A stretch of DNA of 64,000 nt from Anaerolineaceae bacterium (GCA_030653365.1 JAURZL010000019.1:186001-250000), one strand, 5' to 3'. Shown: positions 26,017-34,575, counted from the first letter of the stretch. Notes: generated by a model not told the origin, from the letters alone. Translations and numbers: made by a program.

Positions 26017-27471
26017 ATGGAAAAGAAAAATATCTGGATAGTTGGAATAGTCGTTCTGGTAATGGTTGTTTTATGTTGTTGTGCAATTTTTGTCGTTTCT
26101 GGTATTACTTATGCCACCTTTATGCCTCAAGCATCCTCTCAAAGTATAGAAGAATCTACTGCACCAAACGAGTCAACACCACGTGAAATAATCACTATGC
26201 CGACCGATACTCCCATCCCCAATGTTGAGCCGGGTAGCGTCGATTCTGCTCCGACACAAGAAAAAATGGGAATTGACTCTGCGATCCTGGCTCAAATGGA
26301 AAAGATTGAGCGCGAAGTGGAAGGAATTCGCGGATTGCCAACTGCCAACGATCTTGTCCGCAAGACCTTATCACAAGAGCAGTTAAGGCAACATGTGATG
26401 GAGGATTTCTTTGTGGATTACACCGAAGAAGAAGTGCGGCAGGATGCTTTGATTTTGAATTTATTTGGTTTGATTGATAGGGATTATGACCTCTATGAAT
26501 TGTTTGTAGAATTATACAGCGAGCAGATCGCTGGCTTTTATGATGATGAAACCAAAGAAATGGTGATTGTTCAGGGAAAAGAATTTGCTGGTCCTGAACG
26601 AATGACTTATGCACATGAATATACCCATGCGTTGCAGGATGCACAATATGATCTGGAAGATGGTTTGAAATTGCAAGATGAATTCTGTGAACTGGATTCA
26701 GAATATTGTGGAGCAGTCACTGCACTGATCGAAGGCGATGCTTCTTTTACTGAGACACAATGGTTTTTAAAGCATTCCAGTTTAAAGGATAAACAAGAAG
26801 TTTTGCAATACTATCAGGAATATGACAGTCCGATTTTTGATACCACACCAGCTTTCTTACAGGAAGATTTGATATTCCCATATGTGAAAGGTCTTGAATT
26901 TGTCACCTATTTATATGAAAAAGGTGGATACGATGCCATAGATGAAGCATATTTGAAACCACCTGCTTCCACTGAACAAATTTTGCATCCGGAGCGATAC
27001 CCGAACGATAAACCGATAAAGATTGAACTGGAGGACTTCACCAGTTTCTTAGGAGATGGTTGGGAAGAAATTGAACGAAATGCATTGGGTGAGTGGTATA
27101 CCTATTTGATGCTTGCCAAACCTTTAAATGAAGATTGGGCTTTATCGGAAGATATCGCACTTTCAGCTTCTGAAGGTTGGGGGGGAGATTTGTATCTGGT
27201 GTACCAGCATTTGACCAATGACGATGTTGTTTTAATTTCTGTCAGCCAATGGGACACACAGTTGGATGCAGATGAATACTGGCAGGCTTTCACGGATTAT
27301 GCTGTTTTGCGCTGGGGAAATACCACCCAGAATAGTTCAAATCGTTTCGTTTGGGAATTGGACTCAGAAACTATTATGATCAGTCGTCAAACAAATCAAA
27401 TTTTGTGGATCATTGCACCCAATCTGGGTATGGTTCAGGAACTGGCTATTGAGTTCTCATTATTCCAATAG
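26017..27471 (+). CDS. Membrane-anchored HExxH metallopeptidase-like protein
   Basis: A 484-residue protein with an N-terminal helix (about 6–30) containing three Cys in a row, then a Pro/Thr/Ser-rich linker to about residue 85. The zinc motif is 'HEYTH' at 200–204, followed by 'ALIEGDAS', in which E239 fits the third ligand of gluzincin-type enzymes. C-terminal residues about 370–484 look like a separate beta-rich domain with no catalytic motif. It should be an extracytoplasmic protease whose substrate is unknown. It follows the C39 peptidase by 8 bp and is followed by a HAD gene after 10 bp, so all three share a transcript. Confidence 0.72.
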   Translation: MEKKNIWIVGIVVLVMVVLCCCAIFVVSGITYATFMPQASSQSIEESTAPNESTPREIITMPTDTPIPNVEPGSVDSAPTQEKMGIDSAILAQMEKIEREVEGIRGLPTANDLVRKTLSQEQLRQHVMEDFFVDYTEEEVRQDALILNLFGLIDRDYDLYELFVELYSEQIAGFYDDETKEMVIVQGKEFAGPERMTYAHEYTHALQDAQYDLEDGLKLQDEFCELDSEYCGAVTALIEGDASFTETQWFLKHSSLKDKQEVLQYYQEYDSPIFDTTPAFLQEDLIFPYVKGLEFVTYLYEKGGYDAIDEAYLKPPASTEQILHPERYPNDKPIKIELEDFTSFLGDGWEEIERNALGEWYTYLMLAKPLNEDWALSEDIALSASEGWGGDLYLVYQHLTNDDVVLISVSQWDTQLDADEYWQAFTDYAVLRWGNTTQNSSNRFVWELDSETIMISRQTNQILWIIAPNLGMVQELAIEFSLFQ

Positions 27472-27481
27472 GAGCGAATGA

Positions 27482-28159
27482 ATGACCTTGGATATTGACC
27501 GTATACAGGCAATTTGCTTTGATGTAGATGGTACACTCAGTGACACGGATGATGCTTGGGTGAGTAATTTTTCGAGGAGGCTTTCCTTTGTAAAATTTCT
27601 GACACCCCAAAAAGATATGAGATCTTTGGCCCGCTGGTTGGTGATGGCGCTTGAAACGCCTGGAAATCTTGTGTATGAAGTTCTGGATCGACTGCATCTG
27701 GATGATGAAGTTGCTCATTTGTATAACTGGATTGCTCACCATAAAACTGGACTCAATCCAAAAATGTTTTGGATAGTGCCCCATGGTTTGGAATTAATTC
27801 ATTTTTGTCACCAACGCTATCCTCTCTCGGTTGTCAGTGCCCGGGATGAGAAAAGCACAATGGCATTTTTAAATCAATTTGAGATCACTGATTTTTTTAA
27901 AAGCATCGTGACTTCACAGACCTGCACTTACACCAAACCTTTTCCAGATCCGATTTTGTTTGCAGCCAAAGCAAAAGGAATTGCCCCTGAGCATTGTCTT
28001 ATGGTGGGGGATACCACTGTTGACATACGTGCAGGTAAAGCAGCTGGTGCGCAAACAGTTGGGGTGCTTTGCGGGTTTGGCACAGAAAGAGAATTACGTC
28101 GCGCTGGTGCGGATTTAATACTTGATAATACACATGAATTAATGGGCATTCTGAAATAA
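27482..28159 (+). CDS. HAD-family phosphatase
   Basis: A 225-residue HAD hydrolase. Motif I is 'CFDVDGTLSDTD' (catalytic Asp near residue 14), motif II is 'SVVSARD', motif III the Lys in 'TYTKPFPDP', and motif IV 'MVGDTTVDIRAGKAAG'. A helical cap lies between motifs I and II, as in phosphoglycolate phosphatase and pyrophosphatase PpaX-like enzymes. It should remove phosphate from a small cytosolic metabolite. The ATG has AGGAG upstream, and the gene ends the operon, with a very strong terminator 25 bp downstream. The link to the upstream exported peptidases is unclear. Confidence 0.9.
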   Translation: MTLDIDRIQAICFDVDGTLSDTDDAWVSNFSRRLSFVKFLTPQKDMRSLARWLVMALETPGNLVYEVLDRLHLDDEVAHLYNWIAHHKTGLNPKMFWIVPHGLELIHFCHQRYPLSVVSARDEKSTMAFLNQFEITDFFKSIVTSQTCTYTKPFPDPILFAAKAKGIAPEHCLMVGDTTVDIRAGKAAGAQTVGVLCGFGTERELRRAGADLILDNTHELMGILK

Positions 28160-28183
28160 TTCATAGGGTAGTGATTATTGATG

Positions 28184-28224
28184 AATTGATAAAAGAGCTC
28201 ACTCGCTGAGCTCTTTTATCAATT
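28184..28224. terminator. Bidirectional terminator with an 18-bp perfect stem
   Basis: Arms at 28184–28201 and 28207–28224 are exact reverse complements over 18 bp with a 5-nt loop (CTCGC). The core is GAGCTC and the outer part A/T rich, which gives a T-rich end on both strands. It lies between the convergent HAD gene and a membrane protein gene and should stop both transcripts. Confidence 0.88.
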
Positions 28225-28234
28225 GTTGAAAAAA

Positions 28235-28717
28235 CTAAAAAACTATTCCGAAAAGACGGAATAATGGTCTGGCTGATGTCATACCTGGCCACGGAATAGA
28301 TGCCAGCATTAATAAAAGAGCAATCGAAAACCAAATGGCAGCACGTTTGTATTTTTTCAGGCTTTCTGTTACCTTTTTTAATTGTGCGGAGCCGATGTGA
28401 ATAATAACAGCAGCAAGGATCATCATCATCCAATGCTCCACAGCGAAGTAGCGTAACGAAGCCGTTTTCATCACATCTCCTGGTGCGTTCATCAAAACAC
28501 CTCCCCACCCTTTGGTGAAGTATAGGATGAGTCCAATCAAAATCTGCATGTCGAAAACACCAGTAAAAAATGGAATCAATTTCTGATCACGTTCCCGATA
28601 TTCCCATTTTTTAAACCAGCCCAAAAATGAGCGTACAACCACGACTATTCCAAGGATTAAAACAACCCAGCGAATGATGTTGTGTAGCGTTAATAAAACT
28701 TGATTTACTGCTTCCAT
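28235..28717 (-). CDS. Four-helix membrane protein, cytochrome-b-like layout
   Basis: A 160-residue protein with four hydrophobic segments at about residues 13–32, 50–68, 85–105 and 122–140. Histidines are placed near membrane faces: 'LHNIIRW' (helix 1), 'VEHWMMM' and 'IIHIGSAQ' (helix 3). This resembles small di-haem cytochrome-b-type membrane proteins, but haem binding is inference. The start is the ATG at 28717, which has a textbook AGGAGGT site; a 15-codon extension has none. A long leader with a strong hairpin precedes it. It is convergent with the HAD gene, sharing the terminator. Confidence 0.7.
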   Translation of the reverse strand: MEAVNQVLLTLHNIIRWVVLILGIVVVVRSFLGWFKKWEYRERDQKLIPFFTGVFDMQILIGLILYFTKGWGGVLMNAPGDVMKTASLRYFAVEHWMMMILAAVIIHIGSAQLKKVTESLKKYKRAAIWFSIALLLMLASIPWPGMTSARPLFRLFGIVF

Positions 28718-28734
28718 TCTGACCTCCTGGTTAA

Positions 28735-28777
28735 CAATCAAACGCCAAGGTGAGGGGGGCACCCAGGCGTTTGATTG
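28735..28777 (-). other. Stem-loop at the 5' end of a leader
   Basis: Perfect 12-bp arms CAATCAAACGCC (28735–28746) and GGCGTTTGATTG (28766–28777), with an inner GGTG/CACC stem. The predicted -10 on the minus strand ends 5–6 nt before the 28777 end, so the mRNA would start at the base of this hairpin. Such 5'-terminal hairpins commonly protect mRNA from decay. Confidence 0.55.
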
Positions 28778-28782
28778 ATATT

Positions 28783-28810
28783 ATTTTACATGATTTTAAA
28801 AAAAATACAA
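28783..28810 (-). promoter_or_regulatory. Predicted promoter of the four-helix membrane protein gene
   Basis: On the minus strand TTGTAT (opposite 28805–28810), a 16-nt spacer and TAAAAT (opposite 28783–28788). The start would be near 28776, just at the leader hairpin. Read by eye; the -35 matches at three of six positions. Confidence 0.4.
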
Positions 28811-28897
28811 GGGGCAATTTGATTAATCTTTTCTAATATTTGGCTCATGATTTTTCATGAAACCAGCTAAAAATTGGTGAATACCTCATCTCTTCGA

Positions 28898-28906
28898 TGC
28901 TACAAT
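28898..28906 (+). promoter_or_regulatory. Extended -10 upstream of the Gfo/Idh/MocA gene
   Basis: TGC-TACAAT (28898–28906) would start transcription near 28913, leaving a leader of about 30 nt that contains AAAGGA. No convincing -35 is seen. Confidence 0.35.
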
Positions 28907-28942
28907 AACCATAGAATGATTTCAATATAAAGGAAAATAAAT

Positions 28943-30109
28943 TTGAAAAACTTGACGAGAGATTCAATAGGTGTAGGAATTGTTGGTACTGGATTAATGG
29001 GGGTTGCCCATACCAGTGCACTAAGAGAAAATGAGATTCAAGTTCATGGAATTCTTGGCAGCAGTGTAGAAAAAGCACAAAAATTTGCGGAAGATATGAA
29101 CATCGATTGTATTTATGAATCTTTTGAAGATATGCTGGCTGACGACACCATTGATGTTATCCACCTGACAACACCCAACCATTTGCATTATGTACATGCC
29201 AAAGCAGCTTTTCTGGCAGGAAAACATGTAGCTTGTGAGAAACCATTAACCATGAATCCTGAGGAGTCCAGAGAATTATTTTTCCTGGCTAAAGAGAAGA
29301 ACCTGGTAAATGTTGTTAATTTCAATGTCCGCATGTATCCAATGGTACAAAAGGCTCGCAGCATGGTTCAAAAACGAGAAATTGGCGACCTTTTTATCAT
29401 ACAAGGATCATACTTGCAGGATTGGTTACTCTTTCCCAATGATTGGAATTGGAGACTTGACCCCAAAATGGGCGGACAATCGCGGACAGTTGGAGACATT
29501 GGCTCCCATTGGATCGATTTGGTCTCATATATCAGTGGATTACGAATTACTGAAGTATTCGCGGACTTTAAAACTTTTCATCAGAAACGCATGAAACCAA
29601 TCCAATCCCCATCCAATTCACTGCTTCCTGGATATCAGGAAATTAAAATTAATTCTGAAGATTACGCATCGATATTGTTCCATTTTGAAAATGGGGTGCA
29701 GGGTGTTCTCACAATTTCTCAAATGTGTGCTGGGCACAAGAATAAAATTTCCTTTAACATGAATGCCAGTCATTCGTCTCTGATTTGGAATGGGGAAAAG
29801 GCTGATGAATTATGGGTAGGTCATCGTGATCAGCCCAACCAGATTCTTCTGGCAGATTCCATGCTGAATATTGAAAAGAATGCAAAAAATGACTTAGCAC
29901 CAGAATTTCACAATCAAGTCTTTTCAAATACATTTAAAGAATTGTATGGGAGTGTTTATCGGTACATACTCGCAGGCGATTTTACTCAAAAACCTGATTT
30001 TCCAACCTTTGAAGATGGCCATTATGGCATGTTGGTTCTGGATGCGATTGAAACAAGCGCAAGAGAAAAATCCTGGAAAAAGGTGTGTTTGGAAGACCTG
30101 AATTATTAA
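28943..30109 (+). CDS. Gfo/Idh/MocA-family oxidoreductase
   Basis: A 388-residue NAD(P)-dependent oxidoreductase. The Rossmann motif 'GIVGTGLMGVAHTSAL' lies at residues 12–27, and the family signature 'EKPLTMN' near 99 contains the catalytic Lys. 'GDIGSHWIDLVSYISG' near residue 190 has the conserved Asp and His of the C-terminal domain. It should oxidise or reduce a sugar or inositol-like compound. The start is TTG at 28943, with AAAGGA seven to eight bases upstream; no ATG lies nearby in frame. It stands alone between a membrane protein gene and the RSH gene, so the substrate cannot be guessed from context. Confidence 0.9.
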   Translation: MKNLTRDSIGVGIVGTGLMGVAHTSALRENEIQVHGILGSSVEKAQKFAEDMNIDCIYESFEDMLADDTIDVIHLTTPNHLHYVHAKAAFLAGKHVACEKPLTMNPEESRELFFLAKEKNLVNVVNFNVRMYPMVQKARSMVQKREIGDLFIIQGSYLQDWLLFPNDWNWRLDPKMGGQSRTVGDIGSHWIDLVSYISGLRITEVFADFKTFHQKRMKPIQSPSNSLLPGYQEIKINSEDYASILFHFENGVQGVLTISQMCAGHKNKISFNMNASHSSLIWNGEKADELWVGHRDQPNQILLADSMLNIEKNAKNDLAPEFHNQVFSNTFKELYGSVYRYILAGDFTQKPDFPTFEDGHYGMLVLDAIETSAREKSWKKVCLEDLNY

Positions 30110-30266
30110 AACAAGGAGATCGATCCAATCCCAACTCAATATCTACTGTTTCCAATTTAACAGATGGACCTACATGGATATGCTGTTAATTTGACTTCCG
30201 AAAAAGGCTGATTCTCGGTATACTTGAATCTACCCCTTTTTAAAAAAGGTTTTTCAGGAGAAATCG

Positions 30267-32126
30267 ATGGTTCGGATAGAGGCCATACAAGAAATACGCC
30301 CCAGCTTTGATGATGAGTTTTCCCCAGGCACTTTCATACCCAGAACGGAAGCGATCGCAGAAGCTTACCGCTGGGGAAAAGATCTGCACCATGGTCATTT
30401 ACGTATGAGTGGTGAGCCTTATTTTGAAACACATTGTGCCTGGGTTGCAGGACTGATTGATAAGTTGGCTGGGGTGGAAGCATGGACGATTGCTGCTTTG
30501 TTACATGATAGTGTCGAGGACAGGGAAGGTAGTTTTGATATGATCCGCCAGCATTTTCCTGGTATGCTGGGGATGGAAGTTGCTCATATCGTCGATGGGG
30601 TGACTAAGATCAGTAATCCGCGCGATGGTAGCTCTCGCGGTCTGGAAACCCTGCGGAAAATCGCCCGTTTTCGTGACCCGGGTGTATTTCTGGTAAAGCT
30701 GGCAGATAAAAGTCACAATGTGCTGACGTTGGAACACATGCCTGTATATAAGCGAATTTTGAAAGCCAGTGAAGCGATCCGGGCTTATGGAAAATTGGCG
30801 GGAATTCTAAACTGTTATCGCTGGCGTAGATGGCTGGAAGATATGGCATTTCCGCATGCCGAACCAGACACGTATGCTTTTGTACGCCAACGCATTGATA
30901 GCGATAGCCGTCTGGAACTGAAATTTGTCAATAGCATGCTTGAGCAGCTGGCTTCATTGATGGAGAAGGCTGGGTTAAGCGGAAAAGTGTCGATTACAGT
31001 GAATGGTTACTGGCAATCCTGGCAGAAGATTCGCCGAATGGCACGGCTGCGTAAGTCTTCGATGGATTCGTTTCAAGCTTTAAATGACCTTGTGAGTTTT
31101 CGCATGATCCTCGATGACCCCGATCCGGTGCATGCTTATACGTTGCTTTCGCATGTCAATCGTTTTTTTGGTCCATATCTCGATCAGAATCGCTTTGATG
31201 ATTACATTGCACATCCACAGAATGGATATAGTGCTTTACAGGTAACCATCTGGTTGCCCGAATACGGTGCAATCGAAGTGGCAATTTCAACAGAAGAGAT
31301 GGAAGGGGAGAATACATGGGGCGTTATTTACGCCTTAAAAAAAGGAAAAGATATCAGCGATTATAGGCCGGTGGAGATTTTTACGCCAACCGGAGGTGCC
31401 CGCTTTTTACCGGAAGGCTCTTCTGTTCTGGATGCTGTAGCGTCCATCCAGCAGGATTTTTTGTTGGACAAAATCAGTGGTGTAAAAGTCAATGGGAATC
31501 TGGCGATGTTATCCGATAAGGTAAAACCTGGTGATGTTGTTGAGGTGATTACCAGTACGACGAGAATTGTGCCGGAAATCGGGTGGCTGAAATTTGTCAA
31601 CCCGGCAACGGCCAGACTCTTACGATCTGTTTTGGCTGTGGAAGATTTAAGACAGGCTGCAGAAACCGGGAAAAAACACTTAAAAATCTTATTAAGTGAA
31701 CGGGGAATACTGGCTTTGGAAGATGTACAAGCGCTCTATCCGGAAAAGATCAATCATTTATTAGAAACAACCAGTGCAGCCAATCTTCAGGATCTCTATT
31801 CTGCGATTGGAAGTGGAGCTGTTCGAATTGCGGAAATGGCCGGCAATCTGGACGAGATTGGCTTATCCAGCGAAAAATTAAATTGGACAACCATCAATAT
31901 TCAATCAGGTTTGTACGCCAATCGACCCGGTGTTCTGGCAAAGCTCGCTGGCCTGATATCGGATTCAGGTGGAAATATTGTTCGTTCCGTCAATAACACC
32001 ATGCCAGATGGCGGATTCTATTTGCGCCTGGTTGTTGAAAATATGAAAACCGATAAAAAAGCCCTTATGGAACAAGCCTCAGAAATTTCCGGGATCAATA
32101 TCATTGAAATTGATATCGTTCCATAA
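30267..32126 (+). CDS. RelA/SpoT homologue with intact HD and worn synthetase region
   Basis: A 619-residue protein, shorter than a typical long RSH (about 730). The ppGpp hydrolase HD domain looks intact: H56, H80–D81, 'HDSVED', and 'LVKLADKSHNVLTLEHMP' near 142–159. The synthetase region (about 240–350) is degraded: 'NGYSALQ' and 'DLVSFRM' remain, but the 'EVQIRT' strand reads 'EVAIST' and the H-x-x-A-E block after it is missing. A TGS domain (about 368–430) and a C-terminal ACT domain (about 545–619) follow. It probably hydrolyses (p)ppGpp and may not make it. The ATG has a CAGGAGA site. A tRNA-Phe gene lies 65 bp downstream. Confidence 0.88.
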   Translation: MVRIEAIQEIRPSFDDEFSPGTFIPRTEAIAEAYRWGKDLHHGHLRMSGEPYFETHCAWVAGLIDKLAGVEAWTIAALLHDSVEDREGSFDMIRQHFPGMLGMEVAHIVDGVTKISNPRDGSSRGLETLRKIARFRDPGVFLVKLADKSHNVLTLEHMPVYKRILKASEAIRAYGKLAGILNCYRWRRWLEDMAFPHAEPDTYAFVRQRIDSDSRLELKFVNSMLEQLASLMEKAGLSGKVSITVNGYWQSWQKIRRMARLRKSSMDSFQALNDLVSFRMILDDPDPVHAYTLLSHVNRFFGPYLDQNRFDDYIAHPQNGYSALQVTIWLPEYGAIEVAISTEEMEGENTWGVIYALKKGKDISDYRPVEIFTPTGGARFLPEGSSVLDAVASIQQDFLLDKISGVKVNGNLAMLSDKVKPGDVVEVITSTTRIVPEIGWLKFVNPATARLLRSVLAVEDLRQAAETGKKHLKILLSERGILALEDVQALYPEKINHLLETTSAANLQDLYSAIGSGAVRIAEMAGNLDEIGLSSEKLNWTTINIQSGLYANRPGVLAKLAGLISDSGGNIVRSVNNTMPDGGFYLRLVVENMKTDKKALMEQASEISGINIIEIDIVP

Positions 32127-32150
32127 TGACGATTTCTCAACTCGATTTGC

Positions 32151-32179
32151 TTGACATTCTTAGATTCAACGGTTAGAAT
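32151..32179 (+). promoter_or_regulatory. Promoter of tRNA-Phe
   Basis: TTGACA (32151–32156), a 17-nt spacer and TAGAAT (32174–32179). Transcription would begin about 32186, six bases before the mature 5' end. The -35 is perfect. Confidence 0.75.
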
Positions 32180-32191
32180 CTTGGTCACTAA

Positions 32192-32264
32192 GCCGAGTTA
32201 GCTCAGTTGGTAGAGCACACGACTGAAAATTGTGGTGTCCACAGTTCGATTCTGTGACTCGGCA
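32192..32264 (+). tRNA. tRNA-Phe (GAA)
   Basis: A 73-base cloverleaf. The 7-bp acceptor stem is GCCGAGT/ACTCGGC with discriminator A. The D arm reads GCTCAGTTGGTAGAGC, the anticodon loop carries GAA, and the T arm has GTTCGATTC. CCA is not encoded. Its own promoter and terminator enclose it. It is the effector expected for the T-box in front of pheST, found in this window at about 54.1–54.4 kb. Confidence 0.96.
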
Positions 32265-32266
32265 CA

Positions 32267-32297
32267 CAGGCGCCAGAAATGGCGCCTGATTTTTTTT
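32267..32297 (+). terminator. Terminator after tRNA-Phe
   Basis: Stem CAGGCGCC (32267–32274) and GGCGCCTG (32281–32288) with a 6-nt loop, followed by a run of eight T residues. It separates tRNA-Phe from the YabE-like gene. Confidence 0.9.
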
Positions 32298-32306
32298 GGA
32301 TTTATC

Positions 32307-32315
32307 TGTTAGAAT
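32307..32315 (+). promoter_or_regulatory. Extended -10 seven bases before the YabE-like ATG
   Basis: TGT-TAGAAT (32307–32315), then exactly 7 nt, then the ATG at 32323. There is no Shine–Dalgarno site, and the tRNA terminator lies directly upstream, so the box is probably the real promoter of a leaderless mRNA. Confidence 0.6.
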
Positions 32316-32322
32316 CGGTTCT

Positions 32323-33705
32323 ATGAACAATCGAAAAATGCAATTAATTGGAATTGCTTTGGTGATCGGATCAATCCTTGGATTGATCAGCATCCCGAGA
32401 AGCATTCCGGTGACGATAAATGGGGAAACACAGTATTTAAATACCAATGCACTCACCGTGTCGGCTGCATTGGAACGGGATGGATTTTCATTCGAAGAAA
32501 ATGACGAGATTACACCATCAGATAGCAGTTTGTTGTTGGGTGTTGAAGAAATAAAAGTTGAGCTTGCCAGACCAGTCAATATCAAAATTTATCCGGAAAA
32601 CCAGGAAATAAGCCTAATTACTGCAGAACGAATACCAGAGAAATTGTTGGCAGAAGCTGATATTGAAATCGGGGAAAAAGACCAGGTTTTGATCGAGGGT
32701 AAACCTGCCAACATGGTAGAACCACTGCCATACCTGGGTGATTACCAGCTGGTCGTTCGGCATGCTGTGCAAATAAGTGTGGATGATGTCGGGCAATCAA
32801 GCATGATTTCATCAAGCGCTGAAAACCTTGGTCAGGCTCTGGAAGAAAATGATATCCGTTTGAATCAGGGAGATCGGATTTCGCCAGAACTGGACACAAC
32901 TTTGAGTAGTGATATAGATGTGATCATCCAACGAGCCAGACCCGTGGAAATCCAGATTCAAGATCAAAAGATCGATATCCAGACGGCTGCTGATACTGTT
33001 GCAGAAGCGATGGCTGAAGCGGGATTAGGTTTACAGGGTTCTGATTACAGTATCCCCGATTCTGATCAGCCTATTCCAGAGGATGGACAGATTCGATTGG
33101 TGCGGGTGCGAGAAGAAGTATTGTTAACTCAATCTACTATCGCTTACACCAATGAATATATCCAATCGGATCAGGTTGAATTGGATAATTCCGAGGTTGT
33201 TCAACCGGGTGAGTTTGGTGTGGAAGTCACGCGTACCCGTGTCATATATGAAGATGACCAGGAAGTTAGCCGGATCGAAGAAATCACCTGGGTGGCAAAA
33301 GAACCAAAGACGCAGTTGACAGGCAGAGGTACCAGGGTGCAGGTGCGAACACTGGACACACCGCAGGGTCCAATTGAGTATTGGCGCGCGGTGAACGTTT
33401 ATGCCACATCATATTCTCCCTGTCGGTCGGGGGTTGACCGTTGTTATTATGGCACAGCCAGTGGTCTGCCAGCTGCTTATGGTGCAATTGGTGTGACTCG
33501 TGCCTGGTATAACCTGATGGTTGGTCAGAGATTGTATGTGCCTGGATATGGGATTGGCACCGTTGCAGATATTGGCGGTGGTGTTCCAGGGCAATATTGG
33601 ATCGACCTGGCTTATTCCGATGACGATTATGTAGCCTGGCATCATAATATAACCATCTATTTTCTCACACCGGTGCCGGATAACATTCCATGGATCCTGC
33701 CTTAA
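32323..33705 (+). CDS. YabE/RpfB-like exported protein: DUF348 repeats, G5 and 3D domains
   Basis: A 460-residue exported protein. After an N-terminal helix (about 7–23) come three DUF348 (ubiquitin-like) units at roughly residues 27–75, 125–190 and 195–260, then a G5 domain (about 262–345). The C-terminal 3D domain (about 360–460) holds 'NVYATSYSPC', 'GAIGVT', 'GTVADIGGG' and 'WIDLAYSDDD', with the three conserved aspartates. Such proteins bind or cut cell wall; the 3D domain is the catalytic part in lytic relatives. It overlaps rsmA by 16 bp. The start at 32323 is supported by the -10 box 7 nt upstream and by the helix that follows. Confidence 0.87.
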   Translation: MNNRKMQLIGIALVIGSILGLISIPRSIPVTINGETQYLNTNALTVSAALERDGFSFEENDEITPSDSSLLLGVEEIKVELARPVNIKIYPENQEISLITAERIPEKLLAEADIEIGEKDQVLIEGKPANMVEPLPYLGDYQLVVRHAVQISVDDVGQSSMISSSAENLGQALEENDIRLNQGDRISPELDTTLSSDIDVIIQRARPVEIQIQDQKIDIQTAADTVAEAMAEAGLGLQGSDYSIPDSDQPIPEDGQIRLVRVREEVLLTQSTIAYTNEYIQSDQVELDNSEVVQPGEFGVEVTRTRVIYEDDQEVSRIEEITWVAKEPKTQLTGRGTRVQVRTLDTPQGPIEYWRAVNVYATSYSPCRSGVDRCYYGTASGLPAAYGAIGVTRAWYNLMVGQRLYVPGYGIGTVADIGGGVPGQYWIDLAYSDDDYVAWHHNITIYFLTPVPDNIPWILP

Positions 33706-34544
33706 TCCCAACCCCATTAAATGTCCGCAATCTGTTACGGCAACACGATCTCAGACCACGCAAAAGTCTGGGTCAGAATTTTCTGGTAGATCATGGTGCC
33801 TTGGAAAAAGTGGTGGATGTGGCTGAAATTGAACCAGTTGATGTTGTACTTGAGATTGGAGCTGGATTAGGCTCATTAACCCGCTTTTTGTCCAATGCAG
33901 CTCGTAAGGTAGTGGCAGTAGAATTGGATGCCAAACTGATTCCAATTCTGGAGACGGTCCTGGGACCGGAAGGAAATGTTGAGTTGGTATTTGGTGATAT
34001 CTTAAAATTGGATCCAACGCGATTAATCTCAGTGGATCAATATCTGGTGGTTGCCAATATTCCCTATTACATCACATCTGCAATATTCAGACACTTGCTG
34101 GAAGCAAAAAGAAAACCACGCCGGATTGTGATGACGATCCAGAAAGAAGTGGCACAACGTATCTGTGCACTCCCTGGAGATATGAGTCTACTGGCTTTAA
34201 GTGTACAGGTTTTTGGTACTCCAAGAATTGTTGCAAGGATTCCCGCCAGTTCATTCTACCCGTCACCTAAAGTGGATTCAGCCGTGATTCGGGTTGATTT
34301 ATACCCCACACCCTTGGTTGAAACTGATTACCTTGATTCATTTTTTCAGCTGACAAAATCTGGTTTTGGACAAAAACGCAAGATGCTGCGGAAATCTCTT
34401 TCTGCTGGATTAGCCTGGACAGTTCCACAGGTGGAAGAAATGCTGATTAAAAATGATGTTGATCCCACGCGCCGGGCTGAAACACTCAGCCTGGATGAAT
34501 GGCAGCGGTTGACCACCTACTATCACAGGGAAAAACAATCATAA
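33690..34544 (+). CDS. rsmA: 16S rRNA (A1518/A1519) dimethyltransferase RsmA
   Basis: A 284-residue KsgA/RsmA methyltransferase. It shows 'KSLGQNFLVD' at the N-terminus, the SAM motif 'VLEIGAGLGSLTRFL' near residue 54, the acidic 'VAVELD', and the catalytic 'VANIPYYITS' (the N-I/L-P-Y/F motif). 'SSFYPSPKVDSAV' and 'FGQKRKMLRKSL' mark the C-terminal domain. It dimethylates two adjacent adenines near the 3' end of 16S rRNA during 30S maturation. The start overlaps the YabE-like gene by 16 bp, so translation is coupled. The same gene order occurs in Bacillus, where rnmV lies between. Confidence 0.95.
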   Translation: MDPALIPTPLNVRNLLRQHDLRPRKSLGQNFLVDHGALEKVVDVAEIEPVDVVLEIGAGLGSLTRFLSNAARKVVAVELDAKLIPILETVLGPEGNVELVFGDILKLDPTRLISVDQYLVVANIPYYITSAIFRHLLEAKRKPRRIVMTIQKEVAQRICALPGDMSLLALSVQVFGTPRIVARIPASSFYPSPKVDSAVIRVDLYPTPLVETDYLDSFFQLTKSGFGQKRKMLRKSLSAGLAWTVPQVEEMLIKNDVDPTRRAETLSLDEWQRLTTYYHREKQS

Positions 34545-34575
34545 TTCCCCCTGACCGCTTATTATTGAAAAAACA

